A stretch of DNA of 64,000 nt from VBDM01 sp964430565 (GCA_964430565.1 CAYSFD010000011.1:1-64000); one strand, 5' to 3'; positions 1 to 9,464 are shown, counted from the stretch's first letter. A program made the numbers and translations. Notes: generated by a model not told the origin, from the letters alone.

Positions 1-141
1 GAGATGGTGATGCCGGGGGACAACATCAAGATGGTGGTGACGCTGATCGCCCCCATTGCCATGGAGCAGGGCCTGCGCTTTGCCATCCGCGAGGGCGGCA
101 AGACCGTCGGGGCGGGCGTCGTGGCCAAAGTGATCGAGTAA
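1..141 (+). CDS. tuf: Elongation factor Tu, C-terminal fragment (cut by window edge)
   Basis: The frame is open from base 1 and encodes the last 46 residues of EF-Tu, including MVMPGDNIKMVV and the terminal REGGKTVGAGVV segment of beta-barrel domain III, ending in TAA. EF-Tu delivers aminoacyl-tRNA to the ribosome. Only the 3' end lies in the window. The six-base gap to rpsJ matches the usual str-S10 junction, in which tuf is followed directly by rpsJ. Confidence 0.97.
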   Translation, partial: EMVMPGDNIKMVVTLIAPIAMEQGLRFAIREGGKTVGAGVVAKVIE

Positions 142-147
142 GAGCCC

Positions 148-456
148 ATGCCTAATCAGAAAATTCGTATCCGGCTGAAAGCGTTCGACTACCGGCTGAT
201 CGACCAGTCGGCGCTTGAGATCGTGGATACGGCCAAACGCACGGGCGCCGTCGTAAAAGGCCCGGTGCCGCTGCCCACGCGCATCGAGCGCTTCGACGTG
301 CTGCGCAGCCCGCATGCCGACAAGACCTCGCGCGACCAGCTGGAGATCAGGACGCACCTGCGCTTGATGGATATCATCGATCCGACCGACAAGACGGTGG
401 ACGCGCTGATGAAACTCGATCTGCCTGCGGGTGTGGATGTGGAGATCAAGTTGTGA
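148..456 (+). CDS. rpsJ: 30S ribosomal protein S10
   Basis: This 102-residue protein has the normal S10 length. It begins MPNQKIRIRLKAFDYRLID and carries the conserved GPVPLPT loop and the RSPHADKTSRDQLEIRTH segment. S10 sits in the 30S head and, as NusE, also joins antitermination complexes in this family. It opens the S10 operon and lies 13 bases before rplC. Nothing unusual was seen. Confidence 0.98.
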   Translation: MPNQKIRIRLKAFDYRLIDQSALEIVDTAKRTGAVVKGPVPLPTRIERFDVLRSPHADKTSRDQLEIRTHLRLMDIIDPTDKTVDALMKLDLPAGVDVEIKL

Positions 457-469
457 AGGGTAAGAGAAA

Positions 470-1204
470 ATGACATTAGGACTGGTCGGCCGCAAAGTCG
501 GCATGACCCGTGTGTTCACCGACGAAGGCGACTCGCTGCCGGTGACGGTGCTCGAGGTCTCCGACAACCGCGTCACACAGATCAAGACTCCTTCGACCGA
601 CGGCTACAGCGCCGTCCAGGTCACGTACGGCAAGCGCCGCGCTTCCCGGGTCAACAAGGCCGCGGCAGGCCACCTCGCCAAGGCCGCGGTCGAGGCGGGT
701 CACATCTTGCGCGAATTTCGCATCACCGAAAAAGACGCCGAGAATCTCAAGATCGGCGAAAAGATCGGGGTGGACATTTTCAAGATAGGCCAGAAGGTCG
801 ACGTTTCCGGGACCTCGCAAGGCAAGGGTTTTGCAGGCGTGATCAAGCGGCATCATTTCTCTTCCAATCGTGCCAGCCACGGCAATTCGCTTTCGACCAA
901 CAAACCGGGCTCGACCGGGCAGGCCCAGGACCCGGGCCGCGTGTTTCCCGGCAAACGAATGGCGGGGCACCTGGGCGCGGCCCGACGCACCGTACTGAAT
1001 CTGGAGATCGTGCGCATCGATACCGAGCGCCAGCTGCTGATGGTGAAAGGCGCAGTCCCGGGCAGCCGCGGCCGCGATATCGTCGTCAAGCCGACTTCCA
1101 GAGCGGCGCGCCCGGTGATTGCCTCGGCCAAGCCGACGCCCTCGGCCAAATCCGCGCCTGCGCCCAAGGGCGCCGCTGCTCCCGCAGCGAAGGCGAGCGC
1201 GTGA
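470..1204 (+). CDS. rplC: 50S ribosomal protein L3 with an extended C-terminal tail
   Basis: L3 is an early 50S assembly protein near the peptidyl transferase centre. The start MTLGLVGRKVGMTRVF and the GxSQGKGFAGVIKRHHF and GRVFPGKRMAGHLG loops are typical. The protein has 244 residues, whereas L3 is usually about 210. The extra roughly 32 residues at the C-terminus are rich in Ala, Pro, Lys and Ser and look disordered. Its stop codon overlaps the chosen rplD start as TGATG, suggesting translational coupling. Similar tails occur on S19, S3 and L15 in this cluster. Confidence 0.97.
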   Translation: MTLGLVGRKVGMTRVFTDEGDSLPVTVLEVSDNRVTQIKTPSTDGYSAVQVTYGKRRASRVNKAAAGHLAKAAVEAGHILREFRITEKDAENLKIGEKIGVDIFKIGQKVDVSGTSQGKGFAGVIKRHHFSSNRASHGNSLSTNKPGSTGQAQDPGRVFPGKRMAGHLGAARRTVLNLEIVRIDTERQLLMVKGAVPGSRGRDIVVKPTSRAARPVIASAKPTPSAKSAPAPKGAAAPAAKASA

Positions 1205-1824
1205 TGGAACTCAAGCTCATCAATGAACAAGGCAAGAGCGCGGCCACGGTGGCGGCTCCGGATGCACTGTTCGGATGCGACTACAACGAGGCGCTCGTGC
1301 ACCAGATCGTCACGGCCTACAGGGCCAACGGCCGGCTCGGCACCCGGGCGCAGAAGGGGCGCAGCGATGTGCGCCACTCGCACAAGAAGCCCTGGCGGCA
1401 GAAGGGCACAGGCCGCGCTCGCGCCGGTGACGTAGCGAGCCCGCTGTGGCGCGGCGGCGGCAAGATTTTTCCGAATTCACCCGACGAGAATTTCTCGCAG
1501 AAGGTCAATCGAAAGATGTACCGCGCCGGCATGTGCTCGATTTTGTCGCAGCTCGCACGCGAGGACCGGTTGAAAGTAGTCGAGAGCTTCTCTGTAGATG
1601 CGCCCAAGACGAAACTCCTCGAAGGGAAAATCAGACAGATGGGTCTAGCCTCCGCTCTGGTGATCACCGACAGCGTGGATAAGAACCTGGTTCTGTCCTC
1701 GCGCAACCTTGTCAACGTGCGCGTGCTCGACGTCGACCACGCCGACCCGGTTTCGCTGATCCAGTTCAGTCACGTGATCCTCACAAAAAAGGCGATGGCC
1801 AGGTTCGAGGAGATCCTGAAATGA
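1204..1824 (+). CDS. rplD: 50S ribosomal protein L4
   Basis: L4 is an early-assembly 50S protein lining the exit tunnel; in enterobacteria it also represses the S10 operon. The protein has 206 residues from the ATG at 1204, close to the usual length. A GTG one codon upstream (1201) is also possible, but ATG gives the typical MELKLIN start and overlaps the rplC stop. The KGRSDVRHSHKKPWRQKGTG region is the conserved tunnel-loop segment. It overlaps rplW by four bases (ATGA). No L4 leader-binding site can be judged because the S10 leader lies in or before tuf. Confidence 0.96.
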   Translation: MELKLINEQGKSAATVAAPDALFGCDYNEALVHQIVTAYRANGRLGTRAQKGRSDVRHSHKKPWRQKGTGRARAGDVASPLWRGGGKIFPNSPDENFSQKVNRKMYRAGMCSILSQLAREDRLKVVESFSVDAPKTKLLEGKIRQMGLASALVITDSVDKNLVLSSRNLVNVRVLDVDHADPVSLIQFSHVILTKKAMARFEEILK

Positions 1825-2138
1825 CCGCGCCCGCGCAACGGTTGATGCAGGTGCTTCTTGCACCGCAAGTCTCCGAGAAAAGCACCTTTGTCGGAGAAAA
1901 GCACAACCAGTATGTTTTTCGCGTATCAGCGGATGCGACCAAGCCCGAAATAAAGGCAGCGGTCGAGCTGATGTTCAAGACCAAAGTAAGATCGGTGCAG
2001 GTCGCGAACGTCAAGGGCAAGGAAAAGCGCTCCGCCCGTTCTGTCGGGCGCCGGCGTAACTGGAAAAAGGCCTATGTGTCGTTGATGCCCGGGCCCGACG
2101 GCAAGAAGCAGGAAATCACCTTCCAGGTTACGGAGTAG
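1821..2138 (+). CDS. rplW: 50S ribosomal protein L23
   Basis: This 105-residue protein is the normal length for L23, which lies at the exit-tunnel mouth and docks trigger factor and SRP. It carries APQVSEKSTFVGEKHNQYVF near the N-terminus and a basic hairpin ending GRRRNWKKAYV. Its ATG overlaps the rplD stop (ATGA), so the two are probably translationally coupled. rplB follows after three bases. Confidence 0.97.
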   Translation: MTAPAQRLMQVLLAPQVSEKSTFVGEKHNQYVFRVSADATKPEIKAAVELMFKTKVRSVQVANVKGKEKRSARSVGRRRNWKKAYVSLMPGPDGKKQEITFQVTE

Positions 2139-2141
2139 GTT

Positions 2142-2981
2142 ATGCCGCTCGTCAAAGTCAAACCCACCTCCCCTGGCCGGCGACAACTGGTCAAGGTGGT
2201 GAATCCGGACCTGCACAAGGGCGGGCCTTTCCAGCAGCTCGTCGAAAAGCAGTCGAAGAAGGCGGGGCGTAACGTCAACGGCCACATCACGATGCGCCAT
2301 CAGGGTGGCGGCCACAAGCAGCACTACCGCATCGTCGATTTCCGCCGCAACAAGGACGGCATTGCGGCTAAGGTCGAGCGGCTCGAATACGATCCCAACC
2401 GCAGCGCGAACCTCGCGCTGCTTTGCTACGCGGACGGCGAGCGCCGCTACATCATCGCGCCCAAAGGGCTGGCGGCCGGAACGCAGGTCATGTCCGGCGC
2501 AGAGGCGCCGATCAAGGCCGGTAACACGTTGCCACTCAGAAATATTCCGGTCGGCACAACGATTCACTGCGTCGAGTTGCAGCCCGGCAAGGGCGCGCAG
2601 TTGGCGAGAGCCGCAGGGGCGTCGGTGCAGTTGCTCGCCCGCGAGGGCAGCTATGCACAGGTGCGGCTGCGCTCCGGCGAGATCCGCAAAGTCCACGTCG
2701 ATTGCCGCGCCACCATCGGCGAAGTCGGTAACGAAGAGCACAGCCTGGAATCAATCGGCAAGGCCGGACGCGTGCGCTGGCGCGGTGTGCGGCCCACGGT
2801 CCGCGGAGTCGCCATGAACCCGATCGATCACCCGCACGGAGGAGGCGAGGGCAAGACCGCTGCCGCCCAGCACCCGGTGAGTCCCTGGGGCACGCTCGCC
2901 AAGGGATACAAGACCCGCAAGAACAAGCGCACACGCGGCATGATCATCCAGTTCCGGCACAAGAAACGAGACAAGGGCTAG
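2142..2981 (+). CDS. rplB: 50S ribosomal protein L2
   Basis: L2 is a large core protein of the 50S subunit needed for subunit association and peptidyl transfer. The 279 residues match the family. The start MPLVKVKPTSPGRRQLVKV, the GRNVNGHITMRHQGGGHKQ block and the C-terminal GVAMNPIDHPHGGGEGKT with the conserved catalytic-region histidine are all present. It lies between rplW and rpsS in the usual order with three-base gaps. Confidence 0.98.
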   Translation: MPLVKVKPTSPGRRQLVKVVNPDLHKGGPFQQLVEKQSKKAGRNVNGHITMRHQGGGHKQHYRIVDFRRNKDGIAAKVERLEYDPNRSANLALLCYADGERRYIIAPKGLAAGTQVMSGAEAPIKAGNTLPLRNIPVGTTIHCVELQPGKGAQLARAAGASVQLLAREGSYAQVRLRSGEIRKVHVDCRATIGEVGNEEHSLESIGKAGRVRWRGVRPTVRGVAMNPIDHPHGGGEGKTAAAQHPVSPWGTLAKGYKTRKNKRTRGMIIQFRHKKRDKG

Positions 2982-2984
2982 CCC

Positions 2985-3368
2985 ATGGGACGCTCAGTCA
3001 AGAAAGGTCCTTTCGTGGACCACCACCTGATGAAAAAGGTCGGCGCTGTGCGCGCCTCGAGCGACAAGCGCCCGATCAAGACCTGGTCGCGCCGTTCGAC
3101 TATCCTGCCGGATTTCGTTGGACTGACCATTGCGGTTCACAACGGCAAGCAGCACGTCCCGGTGTACATTTCGGAAAACATGGTGGGTCACAAGTTGGGT
3201 GAGTTCGCGCTGACCCGCATTTTCAAAAGCCACGGTATGGCGGACAAGAAGGTCTTTGAAGCCGCCGCCAAGGCCAGAGCGGGTGGTGCGCACGGGGCTC
3301 CCGGCGCGTCAGGCGCACCCGCGGCAGGCGGCGCGCCAGCGCCCGCCGCGCCGGGCGAGAAGAAGTAG
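2985..3368 (+). CDS. rpsS: 30S ribosomal protein S19 with an extended C-terminal tail
   Basis: S19 binds 16S rRNA in the 30S head together with S13. The first 92 or so residues are a standard S19 (MGRSVKKGPFVDHHLMKKV, KTWSRRSTILPDFVGLTIAVHNGKQHVPVYI). The protein is 127 residues long, so about 35 residues are extra. The tail is a Gly/Ala/Pro-rich run that ends PGEKK. It is in frame with no sign of frameshift, so it is probably translated as a disordered extension. The order rplB-rpsS-rplV is standard. Confidence 0.97.
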   Translation: MGRSVKKGPFVDHHLMKKVGAVRASSDKRPIKTWSRRSTILPDFVGLTIAVHNGKQHVPVYISENMVGHKLGEFALTRIFKSHGMADKKVFEAAAKARAGGAHGAPGASGAPAAGGAPAPAAPGEKK

Positions 3369-3374
3369 GAGCCC

Positions 3375-3740
3375 ATGGAAACCCGGGCAACGCTTTACGG
3401 CGTGCGGCTGTCGGCCCAGAAGGGGCGACTAGTCGCCGACCAGATCCGGGGGCTCCCGGTGGAAAAAGCGCTCAATCTGCTTGCCTTCAGTCCGAAGAAA
3501 GGGGCACGAATCATCAAGAAGGTTTTGGAATCGGCGATCGCCAATGCCGAGCACAACGACGGAGCAGACGTCGATGAGCTGAAAGTGAAACGTATCTTCG
3601 TGGAACGGGGAATGCCACTCAAGCGCTTTCAGGCGCGAGCCAAAGGCCGCGGCAACCGTATAACCAAGCATAGCTGCCACATTTTCTTGACCGTCGGCGA
3701 CGAGGAAAAGAAAAAGGCGCCGGCGAAGCCGGCGAAATAG
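3375..3740 (+). CDS. rplV: 50S ribosomal protein L22
   Basis: L22 lines the polypeptide exit tunnel with a long beta-hairpin. The body is typical: SAQKGRLVADQIRG, then VLESAIANAEHNDGADVDELKV, then RAKGRGNRITKHSCHI. It has 121 residues against about 110 in the family. The difference is a short Lys/Ala/Pro tail after the core (EEKKKAPAKPAK). A six-base gap separates it from rpsS and seven bases from rpsC. Confidence 0.97.
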   Translation: METRATLYGVRLSAQKGRLVADQIRGLPVEKALNLLAFSPKKGARIIKKVLESAIANAEHNDGADVDELKVKRIFVERGMPLKRFQARAKGRGNRITKHSCHIFLTVGDEEKKKAPAKPAK

Positions 3741-3747
3741 GATATCC

Positions 3748-4692
<945 letters not shown>

Positions 4693-4707
4693 GCGAGGAG
4701 CGATAAG

Positions 4708-5124
4708 ATGCTTCAACCGGCAAGGACCAAATACCGCAAGCAGCAGAAGGGGCGCAACAGGGGGGTTGCTACGCGGGGAACGAAGGTCAGCTTTGGCGAT
4801 TACGGGCTCAAGGCCACCACTCGCGGGCGGCTGACCGCGCGCCAGATCGAAGCGGCCCGCCGCGCCATGACCCGCCATATCAAGCGTGGCGGGCGCATTT
4901 TCATTCGCATCTTTCCGGACAAGCCCGTCTCAACAAAGCCCGCCGAAGTGCGCATGGGCAACGGCAAGGGCAACCCGGAGTACTTCGTCGCGGAAATCCA
5001 GCCGGGCAAGGTGCTCTACGAAATGGACGGCGTGGATGAACCCATGGCGAGAGAGGCGTTTGCGCTCGCCGCGGCCAAGCTCCCGCTTCGCACCGTGTTC
5101 GTCTTCCGTCAAATCGGCGGGTAA
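4708..5124 (+). CDS. rplP: 50S ribosomal protein L16
   Basis: L16 helps organise the A-site region of the 50S subunit. The 138-residue protein has the expected start MLQPARTKYRKQQKGRNRG and the conserved FGDYGLKATTRGRLTARQIEAARRA stretch, which includes the arginine that is hydroxylated in some bacteria. An AGGAG-like site precedes the ATG. Forty-eight bases separate it from rpmC. Confidence 0.98.
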   Translation: MLQPARTKYRKQQKGRNRGVATRGTKVSFGDYGLKATTRGRLTARQIEAARRAMTRHIKRGGRIFIRIFPDKPVSTKPAEVRMGNGKGNPEYFVAEIQPGKVLYEMDGVDEPMAREAFALAAAKLPLRTVFVFRQIGG

Positions 5125-5172
5125 TGGAACGAAGAGCCTCTTGTTGAACTCCCAAGTCCAGAGGTAACAAAC

Positions 5173-5367
5173 ATGAAAGCGACTGAACTTCGCGCCAAAG
5201 ACCAGGCGCAGCTTTCCAAGGAGCTCGAGGAGCTGCTGCGTGCGCAGTTCAGCCTGCGCATGCAAAAGGCGACGCAGCAGCTTACCAACAGCAGCCAGCT
5301 GAAAAGGGTGCGGCGGGACATCGCGCGAGTGCGCACGGTCCTGAACGAAAAGGTGGAAATGAAATGA
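5173..5367 (+). CDS. rpmC: 50S ribosomal protein L29
   Basis: This 64-residue protein matches L29, a two-helix protein at the tunnel exit that forms part of the SRP and trigger factor docking site. It starts MKATELRAKDQAQLSKELEE and keeps the pattern QFSLRMQKATQQLTNSSQLK seen in the family. It overlaps rpsQ by four bases (ATGA), suggesting translational coupling. Confidence 0.97.
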   Translation: MKATELRAKDQAQLSKELEELLRAQFSLRMQKATQQLTNSSQLKRVRRDIARVRTVLNEKVEMK

Positions 5368-5627
5368 GCGAAGGCAAGACTATCCGGACGCTGACGGGTC
5401 GAGTCGTCAGCGACAAGATGGAAAAGACCGTGACGGTGCTGGTCGAGCGCCGCGTCACGCACCCGATCTATGGAAAAGTGGTGACCCGGTCGAAGAAATA
5501 TCATGCCCATGACGAAAAGGACGCGTACCAGGAGGGCGATGTGGTACTGATTGAAGAGTGCCGTCCGATTTCAAGGACCAAGGCATGGCGGGTCGCAAAG
5601 CTCGTCGAGAAAGCGCGAGCGGCTTAG
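5364..5627 (+). CDS. rpsQ: 30S ribosomal protein S17
   Basis: S17 is a primary 16S rRNA-binding protein with an OB fold. The 87 residues match the family: TLTGRVVSDKMEKTVTVLVERR, HPIYGKVVTRSKKYHAHDE, and ECRPISRTKAWRVAKLVE. It is the last gene of the S10-type operon here. It is followed by 204 bases with a hairpin and a promoter, so transcription is probably reinitiated before rplN. Confidence 0.98.
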   Translation: MSEGKTIRTLTGRVVSDKMEKTVTVLVERRVTHPIYGKVVTRSKKYHAHDEKDAYQEGDVVLIEECRPISRTKAWRVAKLVEKARAA

Positions 5628-5675
5628 GTTCTGTAACGGACGAGGGGACATATCCACTCGTGCTCCCCTAAATCA

Positions 5676-5706
5676 GATGCCGTAACGGCAGTGCCGTCAC
5701 GGCATC
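5676..5706 (+). terminator. Hairpin between the S10 and spc operons
   Basis: The sequence contains an inverted repeat with arms GATGCCGT and ACGGCATC, extended inward by ACGGC and GCCGT around a three-base loop. No run of T follows, so it may be an attenuator, RNA-stabilising hairpin or protein-binding structure rather than a strong intrinsic terminator. A second weaker pairing, GGGGA with TCCCC, lies just upstream (about 5644-5669). Confidence 0.5.
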
Positions 5707-5721
5707 TTCGAGTAATTGGAC

Positions 5722-5750
5722 TTGGCAAGGGCTTTGATTCCGCGTAGAAT
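5722..5750 (+). promoter_or_regulatory. Probable sigma-70 promoter of the spc operon
   Basis: TTGGCA at 5722-5727 and TAGAAT at 5745-5750 are separated by exactly 17 bases, a good match to sigma-70 -35 and -10 elements. They lie about 80 bases before rplN, the first gene of the spc operon, which in enterobacteria has its own promoter at the same position. Confidence 0.7.
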
Positions 5751-5831
5751 TCAGCGGCTTTTCACGTCCCGAACGGGATCCAAGACTGCCCGCCTCCCAG
5801 AAGATCGGACGGGACAAGTTGGAGAGAGAAA

Positions 5832-6200
5832 ATGATTCAGATGCAGACGGTGCTCGATGTCGCCGACAACACCGGCGCGCGCGCGGTGATGTGTATCAAG
5901 GTGCTGGGCGGCTCGAAGCGCCGCTACGCCAATATCGGGGACGTGATTAGAGTGAGCGTCAAGGACGCGGCCCCACGCGGGCGGGTCAAGAAGGGCGAAA
6001 TCTACCACGCCGTCGTGGTGCGCACCGCCCACGGGGTGAGGCGCGCCGACGGAAGCCGCATCCGGTTCGACTCGAACGCGGCGGTGTTGCTCACCCCCAA
6101 GCTGGAACCAATCGGCACGCGCATCTTCGGGCCCGTCACCCGAGAACTTCGCAGCGAGCGTTTCATGAAGATCGTTTCGCTGGCGCCCGAAGTGCTGTAG
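5832..6200 (+). CDS. rplN: 50S ribosomal protein L14
   Basis: L14 contacts 16S rRNA across the subunit interface. The 122 residues are the full family length: MIQMQTVLDVADNTGARAVMCIKVLGG, the GDVIRVSVKDA strand, and the C-terminal GPVTRELRSERFMKIVSLAPEVL. A strong GGAGAGAG-type ribosome-binding site precedes the ATG. It is the first gene after the internal promoter and hence the head of the spc-type operon. Confidence 0.98.
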   Translation: MIQMQTVLDVADNTGARAVMCIKVLGGSKRRYANIGDVIRVSVKDAAPRGRVKKGEIYHAVVVRTAHGVRRADGSRIRFDSNAAVLLTPKLEPIGTRIFGPVTRELRSERFMKIVSLAPEVL

Positions 6201-6230
6201 TCGTACGCTGCACCTCACAATATAAAAATC

Positions 6231-6548
6231 ATGGAAAAAATAAGGAAAGGCGACGACATCATCGTCATCGCCGGCCGGGACAGAGGCAAGCGCGGTACGG
6301 TGCTGAAAATCGTAGACGCAAGGCACCTGGTCGTGGAGGGCATCAACCGCGTCAAGAAGCACCAGCGTCCGAACCCGATGAAGGGCGCCACGGGTGGCAT
6401 CGTCGACAAGGACATGCCTATCGATATCTCCAATATCGCGCTTTTTAACCCGCAAACCAAGAAGGCCGACCGTGTCGGCTTCAAGCTGATGGAGGGCGGG
6501 CGCAAGGTGCGCGTGTTCAAGTCCAACGGCGAAATGGTGGACGCGTAG
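6231..6548 (+). CDS. rplX: 50S ribosomal protein L24
   Basis: L24 initiates 50S assembly. The 105-residue protein has the KOW motif near the N-terminus (KGDDIIVIAGRDRGKRGTVLKI) and the downstream GINRVKKHQRPNPMKGATGGI segment. The start MEKIRKGDD is typical. It is separated from rplE by three bases and follows rplN by 30 bases. Confidence 0.97.
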   Translation: MEKIRKGDDIIVIAGRDRGKRGTVLKIVDARHLVVEGINRVKKHQRPNPMKGATGGIVDKDMPIDISNIALFNPQTKKADRVGFKLMEGGRKVRVFKSNGEMVDA

Positions 6549-6551
6549 ATC

Positions 6552-7091
<540 letters not shown>

Positions 7092-7100
7092 AGGATTGTC

Positions 7101-7406
7101 ATGGCCAAACTCGCCCTCATCAATCGCGAAGAAAAACGCCGTAAGACGGTGGCCAAGTTCGCCGCTAGGCGCGCCGCGTTGCTCGCGATCATCAACGACG
7201 CCAAGCGCGCCGACGAGGAGCGCCAGGAGGCGCGCGAGACTTTCCAGCAGCTGCCTCGAAACGCCTCGCCCGTGCGTCTGCGTAACCGCTGCAAGTTGAC
7301 CGGTCGGCCGCGTGGGGTGTTCCGCAAGTTCGGTCTCGGGCGCAATAAGCTGCGCGAAATCGCGCTACGCGGGGAGATCCCGGGCCTGATCAAGGCGAGC
7401 TGGTAG
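7101..7406 (+). CDS. rpsN: 30S ribosomal protein S14 (long, zinc-free type)
   Basis: The protein has 101 residues, typical of the long S14 form. It has only one cysteine, in RNRCKLTGRPRG, and lacks the CxxC pairs of the short zinc-binding form. The C-terminal RGVFRKFGLGRNKLREIALRGEIPGLIKASW is the family signature. S14 sits in the 30S head. It lies between rplE and rpsH as usual. Confidence 0.97.
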   Translation: MAKLALINREEKRRKTVAKFAARRAALLAIINDAKRADEERQEARETFQQLPRNASPVRLRNRCKLTGRPRGVFRKFGLGRNKLREIALRGEIPGLIKASW

Positions 7407-7421
7407 AAGGAGGCTTCCCGC

Positions 7422-7817
7422 ATGAGTATGACCGATCCCATCGCCGACATGCTGACTCGCATCCGCAACGCTCAAATGGTCGCCAAGACCGTGGTCGGAA
7501 TGCCATCTTCGAAGCTCAAGGTTTCGATCGCCCAGGTGCTCAAAGACGAGGGTTACATCGACGGCTTTGCCGTGCGCGAGAAGGAAGGAAAGCCTGAGCT
7601 CGAGATCGGTCTCAAGTACTACGCGGGGCAGCCGGTGATCGAGAGAATCGAGCGTGTGTCCAGTCCGGGCCTGCGCATCTACAAGGGGCGCGATGATCTG
7701 CCGAAGGTCATGAACGGCCTTGGCGTCGCCATCGTCTCCACTTCGAAGGGCGTCATGACCGATCGCAAGGCGCGCGCGACGGGTCTCGGCGGCGAAGTGC
7801 TTTGCATCGTCGCCTAG
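7422..7817 (+). CDS. rpsH: 30S ribosomal protein S8
   Basis: S8 binds the central domain of 16S rRNA and represses the spc operon in enterobacteria. The 131-residue protein starts MSMTDPIADMLTRIRNAQM and ends with the conserved GVMTDRKARATGLGGEVLC region. A GAAGGAGG ribosome-binding site precedes the ATG. The order rpsN-rpsH-rplF is standard. Confidence 0.98.
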   Translation: MSMTDPIADMLTRIRNAQMVAKTVVGMPSSKLKVSIAQVLKDEGYIDGFAVREKEGKPELEIGLKYYAGQPVIERIERVSSPGLRIYKGRDDLPKVMNGLGVAIVSTSKGVMTDRKARATGLGGEVLCIVA

Positions 7818-7826
7818 GAGCCACCC

Positions 7827-8360
7827 ATGTCTCGGATCGCAAAATATCCCGTGACGCTGCCGAAGGGCGTCGAGGCAACGCTCGCGGCCGACGCGCTTTC
7901 GATCAAGGGACCGCTCGGAACGTTGATACAGCAACTGCGCAGCGACGTCAAAATCGAGAAAGAGGGGGACACGCTCGTATTCAAGGCGCTCAACGATTCG
8001 GACGACGCGAACGCCATGTCGGGGACGCTGCGGGCGCTTGCCGCGAACATGGTCGTCGGGGTGACCAAGGGGTTCGAGAAACGACTGACCTTGGTCGGAG
8101 TCGGTTATCGCGCCCAGGCTCAAGGCGACAAGCTGAACCTTACGCTCGGCTTCTCGCACCCGGTAGCACACCCGATGCCAAAAGGGATCAAGGTCGAGAC
8201 CCCGTCGCAGACCGAAATTCTGATCAAGGGATTGGACAAACAGCTCGTGGGGCAAGTCGCGGCCGAGGTGCGCGCCTACAGATCCCCCGAGCCTTACAAA
8301 GGCAAGGGCGTGCGCTACGCCGATGAGCGAGTGGTCTTGAAGGAAACGAAGAAGAAGTAG
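7827..8360 (+). CDS. rplF: 50S ribosomal protein L6
   Basis: L6 sits near the sarcin-ricin loop and the factor-binding site. The 177 residues form two related folds. The start MSRIAKYPVTLPKGVEA, the central KGFEKRLTLVGVGYRAQ and the C-terminal RSPEPYKGKGVRYADERVVLKETKKK are typical. It is nine bases after rpsH and nine before rplR. Confidence 0.98.
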   Translation: MSRIAKYPVTLPKGVEATLAADALSIKGPLGTLIQQLRSDVKIEKEGDTLVFKALNDSDDANAMSGTLRALAANMVVGVTKGFEKRLTLVGVGYRAQAQGDKLNLTLGFSHPVAHPMPKGIKVETPSQTEILIKGLDKQLVGQVAAEVRAYRSPEPYKGKGVRYADERVVLKETKKK

Positions 8361-8369
8361 GGAACCGCG

Positions 8370-8723
8370 ATGAGCGACAAGAAAACGGCAAGACTACGAC
8401 GGGCTTCTCAGACGCGCCACAAGATCCATCGGCTGGCGACGACCCGGCTGGCCGTGCACCGTACCAACACCCATATCTACGCGCAGCTGTGCTCGGCCGA
8501 CGGCAGGGTTCTGACTTCAGCTTCCACCTTGGAGAAGGACGTGCGCACCAAAGTTACGAACGGCGGCAACAAAGCGGCGGCGACGGAAGTCGGTAAACGC
8601 ATCGCCGAAAAGGCAAAGGGGCTGGGCATACAGGTCGTGGCTTTCGACCGCGCCGGCTACAAGTACCACGGCAGGGTCAAGGCGCTCGCGGAAGCCGCGC
8701 GCGAGGCCGGCCTCAAGTTCTGA
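8370..8723 (+). CDS. rplR: 50S ribosomal protein L18
   Basis: L18 binds 5S rRNA with L5 and L25. The 117-residue sequence has a basic N-terminus, the segment RLAVHRTNTHIYAQL, the NKAAATEVGKRIAEKA helix and the C-terminal FDRAGYKYHGRVKALAEAAREAGLKF. Length and order are normal for the spc operon. A short GAATC repeat lies between it and rpsE. Confidence 0.98.
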   Translation: MSDKKTARLRRASQTRHKIHRLATTRLAVHRTNTHIYAQLCSADGRVLTSASTLEKDVRTKVTNGGNKAAATEVGKRIAEKAKGLGIQVVAFDRAGYKYHGRVKALAEAAREAGLKF

Positions 8724-8748
8724 TCGAATCGAATCGAAGGAAACGCAA

Positions 8749-9270
8749 ATGGCGAGAATGCAACCGAGGATGCAGGGCGGCAGCGAGCGCACCGACGGTC
8801 TGAAGGAAAAGATGGTCGCCGTGAACCGCGTCACCAAGGTCGTCAAGGGCGGACGGATCCTCGGCTTTGCCGCGCTTACCGTGGTAGGCGACGGTGGCGG
8901 CGCGGTCGGCATGGGTAAGGGCAAGGCGCGCGAAGTGCCCGTGGCGGTGCAGAAGGCCCTTGAAGAGGCGCGCCGCAAGATGTTCCGCGTGACTCTCAAG
9001 AATGGGACGCTGCAGCATGCCGTCATCGGCAGGCACGGTGCCTCAAAAGTGATCATGCTACCCGCCTCCCAAGGCACTGGGATTATCGCGGGTGGCCCCA
9101 TGCGGGCCGTATTCGAAGTGTTGGGCGTAACCAACGTGCTCGCGAAGTGCATCGGCTCGACCAATCCCTACAACGTCGTTCGGGCAACGCTCGACGGGCT
9201 TAAGAAAATGAATACGCCTGCACAGATCGCGGCCAAACGCGGCAAGTCGATCGAGGAAATCACCGCCTAA
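8749..9270 (+). CDS. rpsE: 30S ribosomal protein S5
   Basis: S5 is part of the mRNA entry channel and affects decoding accuracy. The 173-residue protein has the double-stranded RNA-binding-like N-domain (DGLKEKMVAVNRVTKVVKGGRILGFAALTVVGDGGG) and the GIIAGGPMRAVFEVLGVTNVLAK core. The N-terminal MARMQPRMQGG is somewhat longer than in E. coli. A GAAGGAAA site precedes the ATG. Confidence 0.98.
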   Translation: MARMQPRMQGGSERTDGLKEKMVAVNRVTKVVKGGRILGFAALTVVGDGGGAVGMGKGKAREVPVAVQKALEEARRKMFRVTLKNGTLQHAVIGRHGASKVIMLPASQGTGIIAGGPMRAVFEVLGVTNVLAKCIGSTNPYNVVRATLDGLKKMNTPAQIAAKRGKSIEEITA

Positions 9271-9281
9271 GGCGGACGCAC

Positions 9282-9464
9282 ATGGCCGACAAGAAAATCC
9301 GGGTAACGCTCGTCAAAAGCATCAACGGCTGCAGGGCAGAGCATCGTGCGACCGTGCGCGGCTTGGGGTTGCGGCGATTGCGTCAGACCGTCGAGCTCAA
9401 GGACACGCCGCAAGTGCGCGGCATGATCAACAGCGTAAATCACCTGGTGAGCTTCGAGGGATAA
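9282..9464 (+). CDS. rpmD: 50S ribosomal protein L30
   Basis: This 60-residue protein is the short bacterial L30. It starts MADKKIRVTLVKSINGC and keeps the RATVRGLGLRRLRQTVELKDTPQVRGMINSV consensus. The stop codon TAA (9462-9464) is followed immediately by the rplO ATG, so the two genes are probably translationally coupled. Confidence 0.97.
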   Translation: MADKKIRVTLVKSINGCRAEHRATVRGLGLRRLRQTVELKDTPQVRGMINSVNHLVSFEG

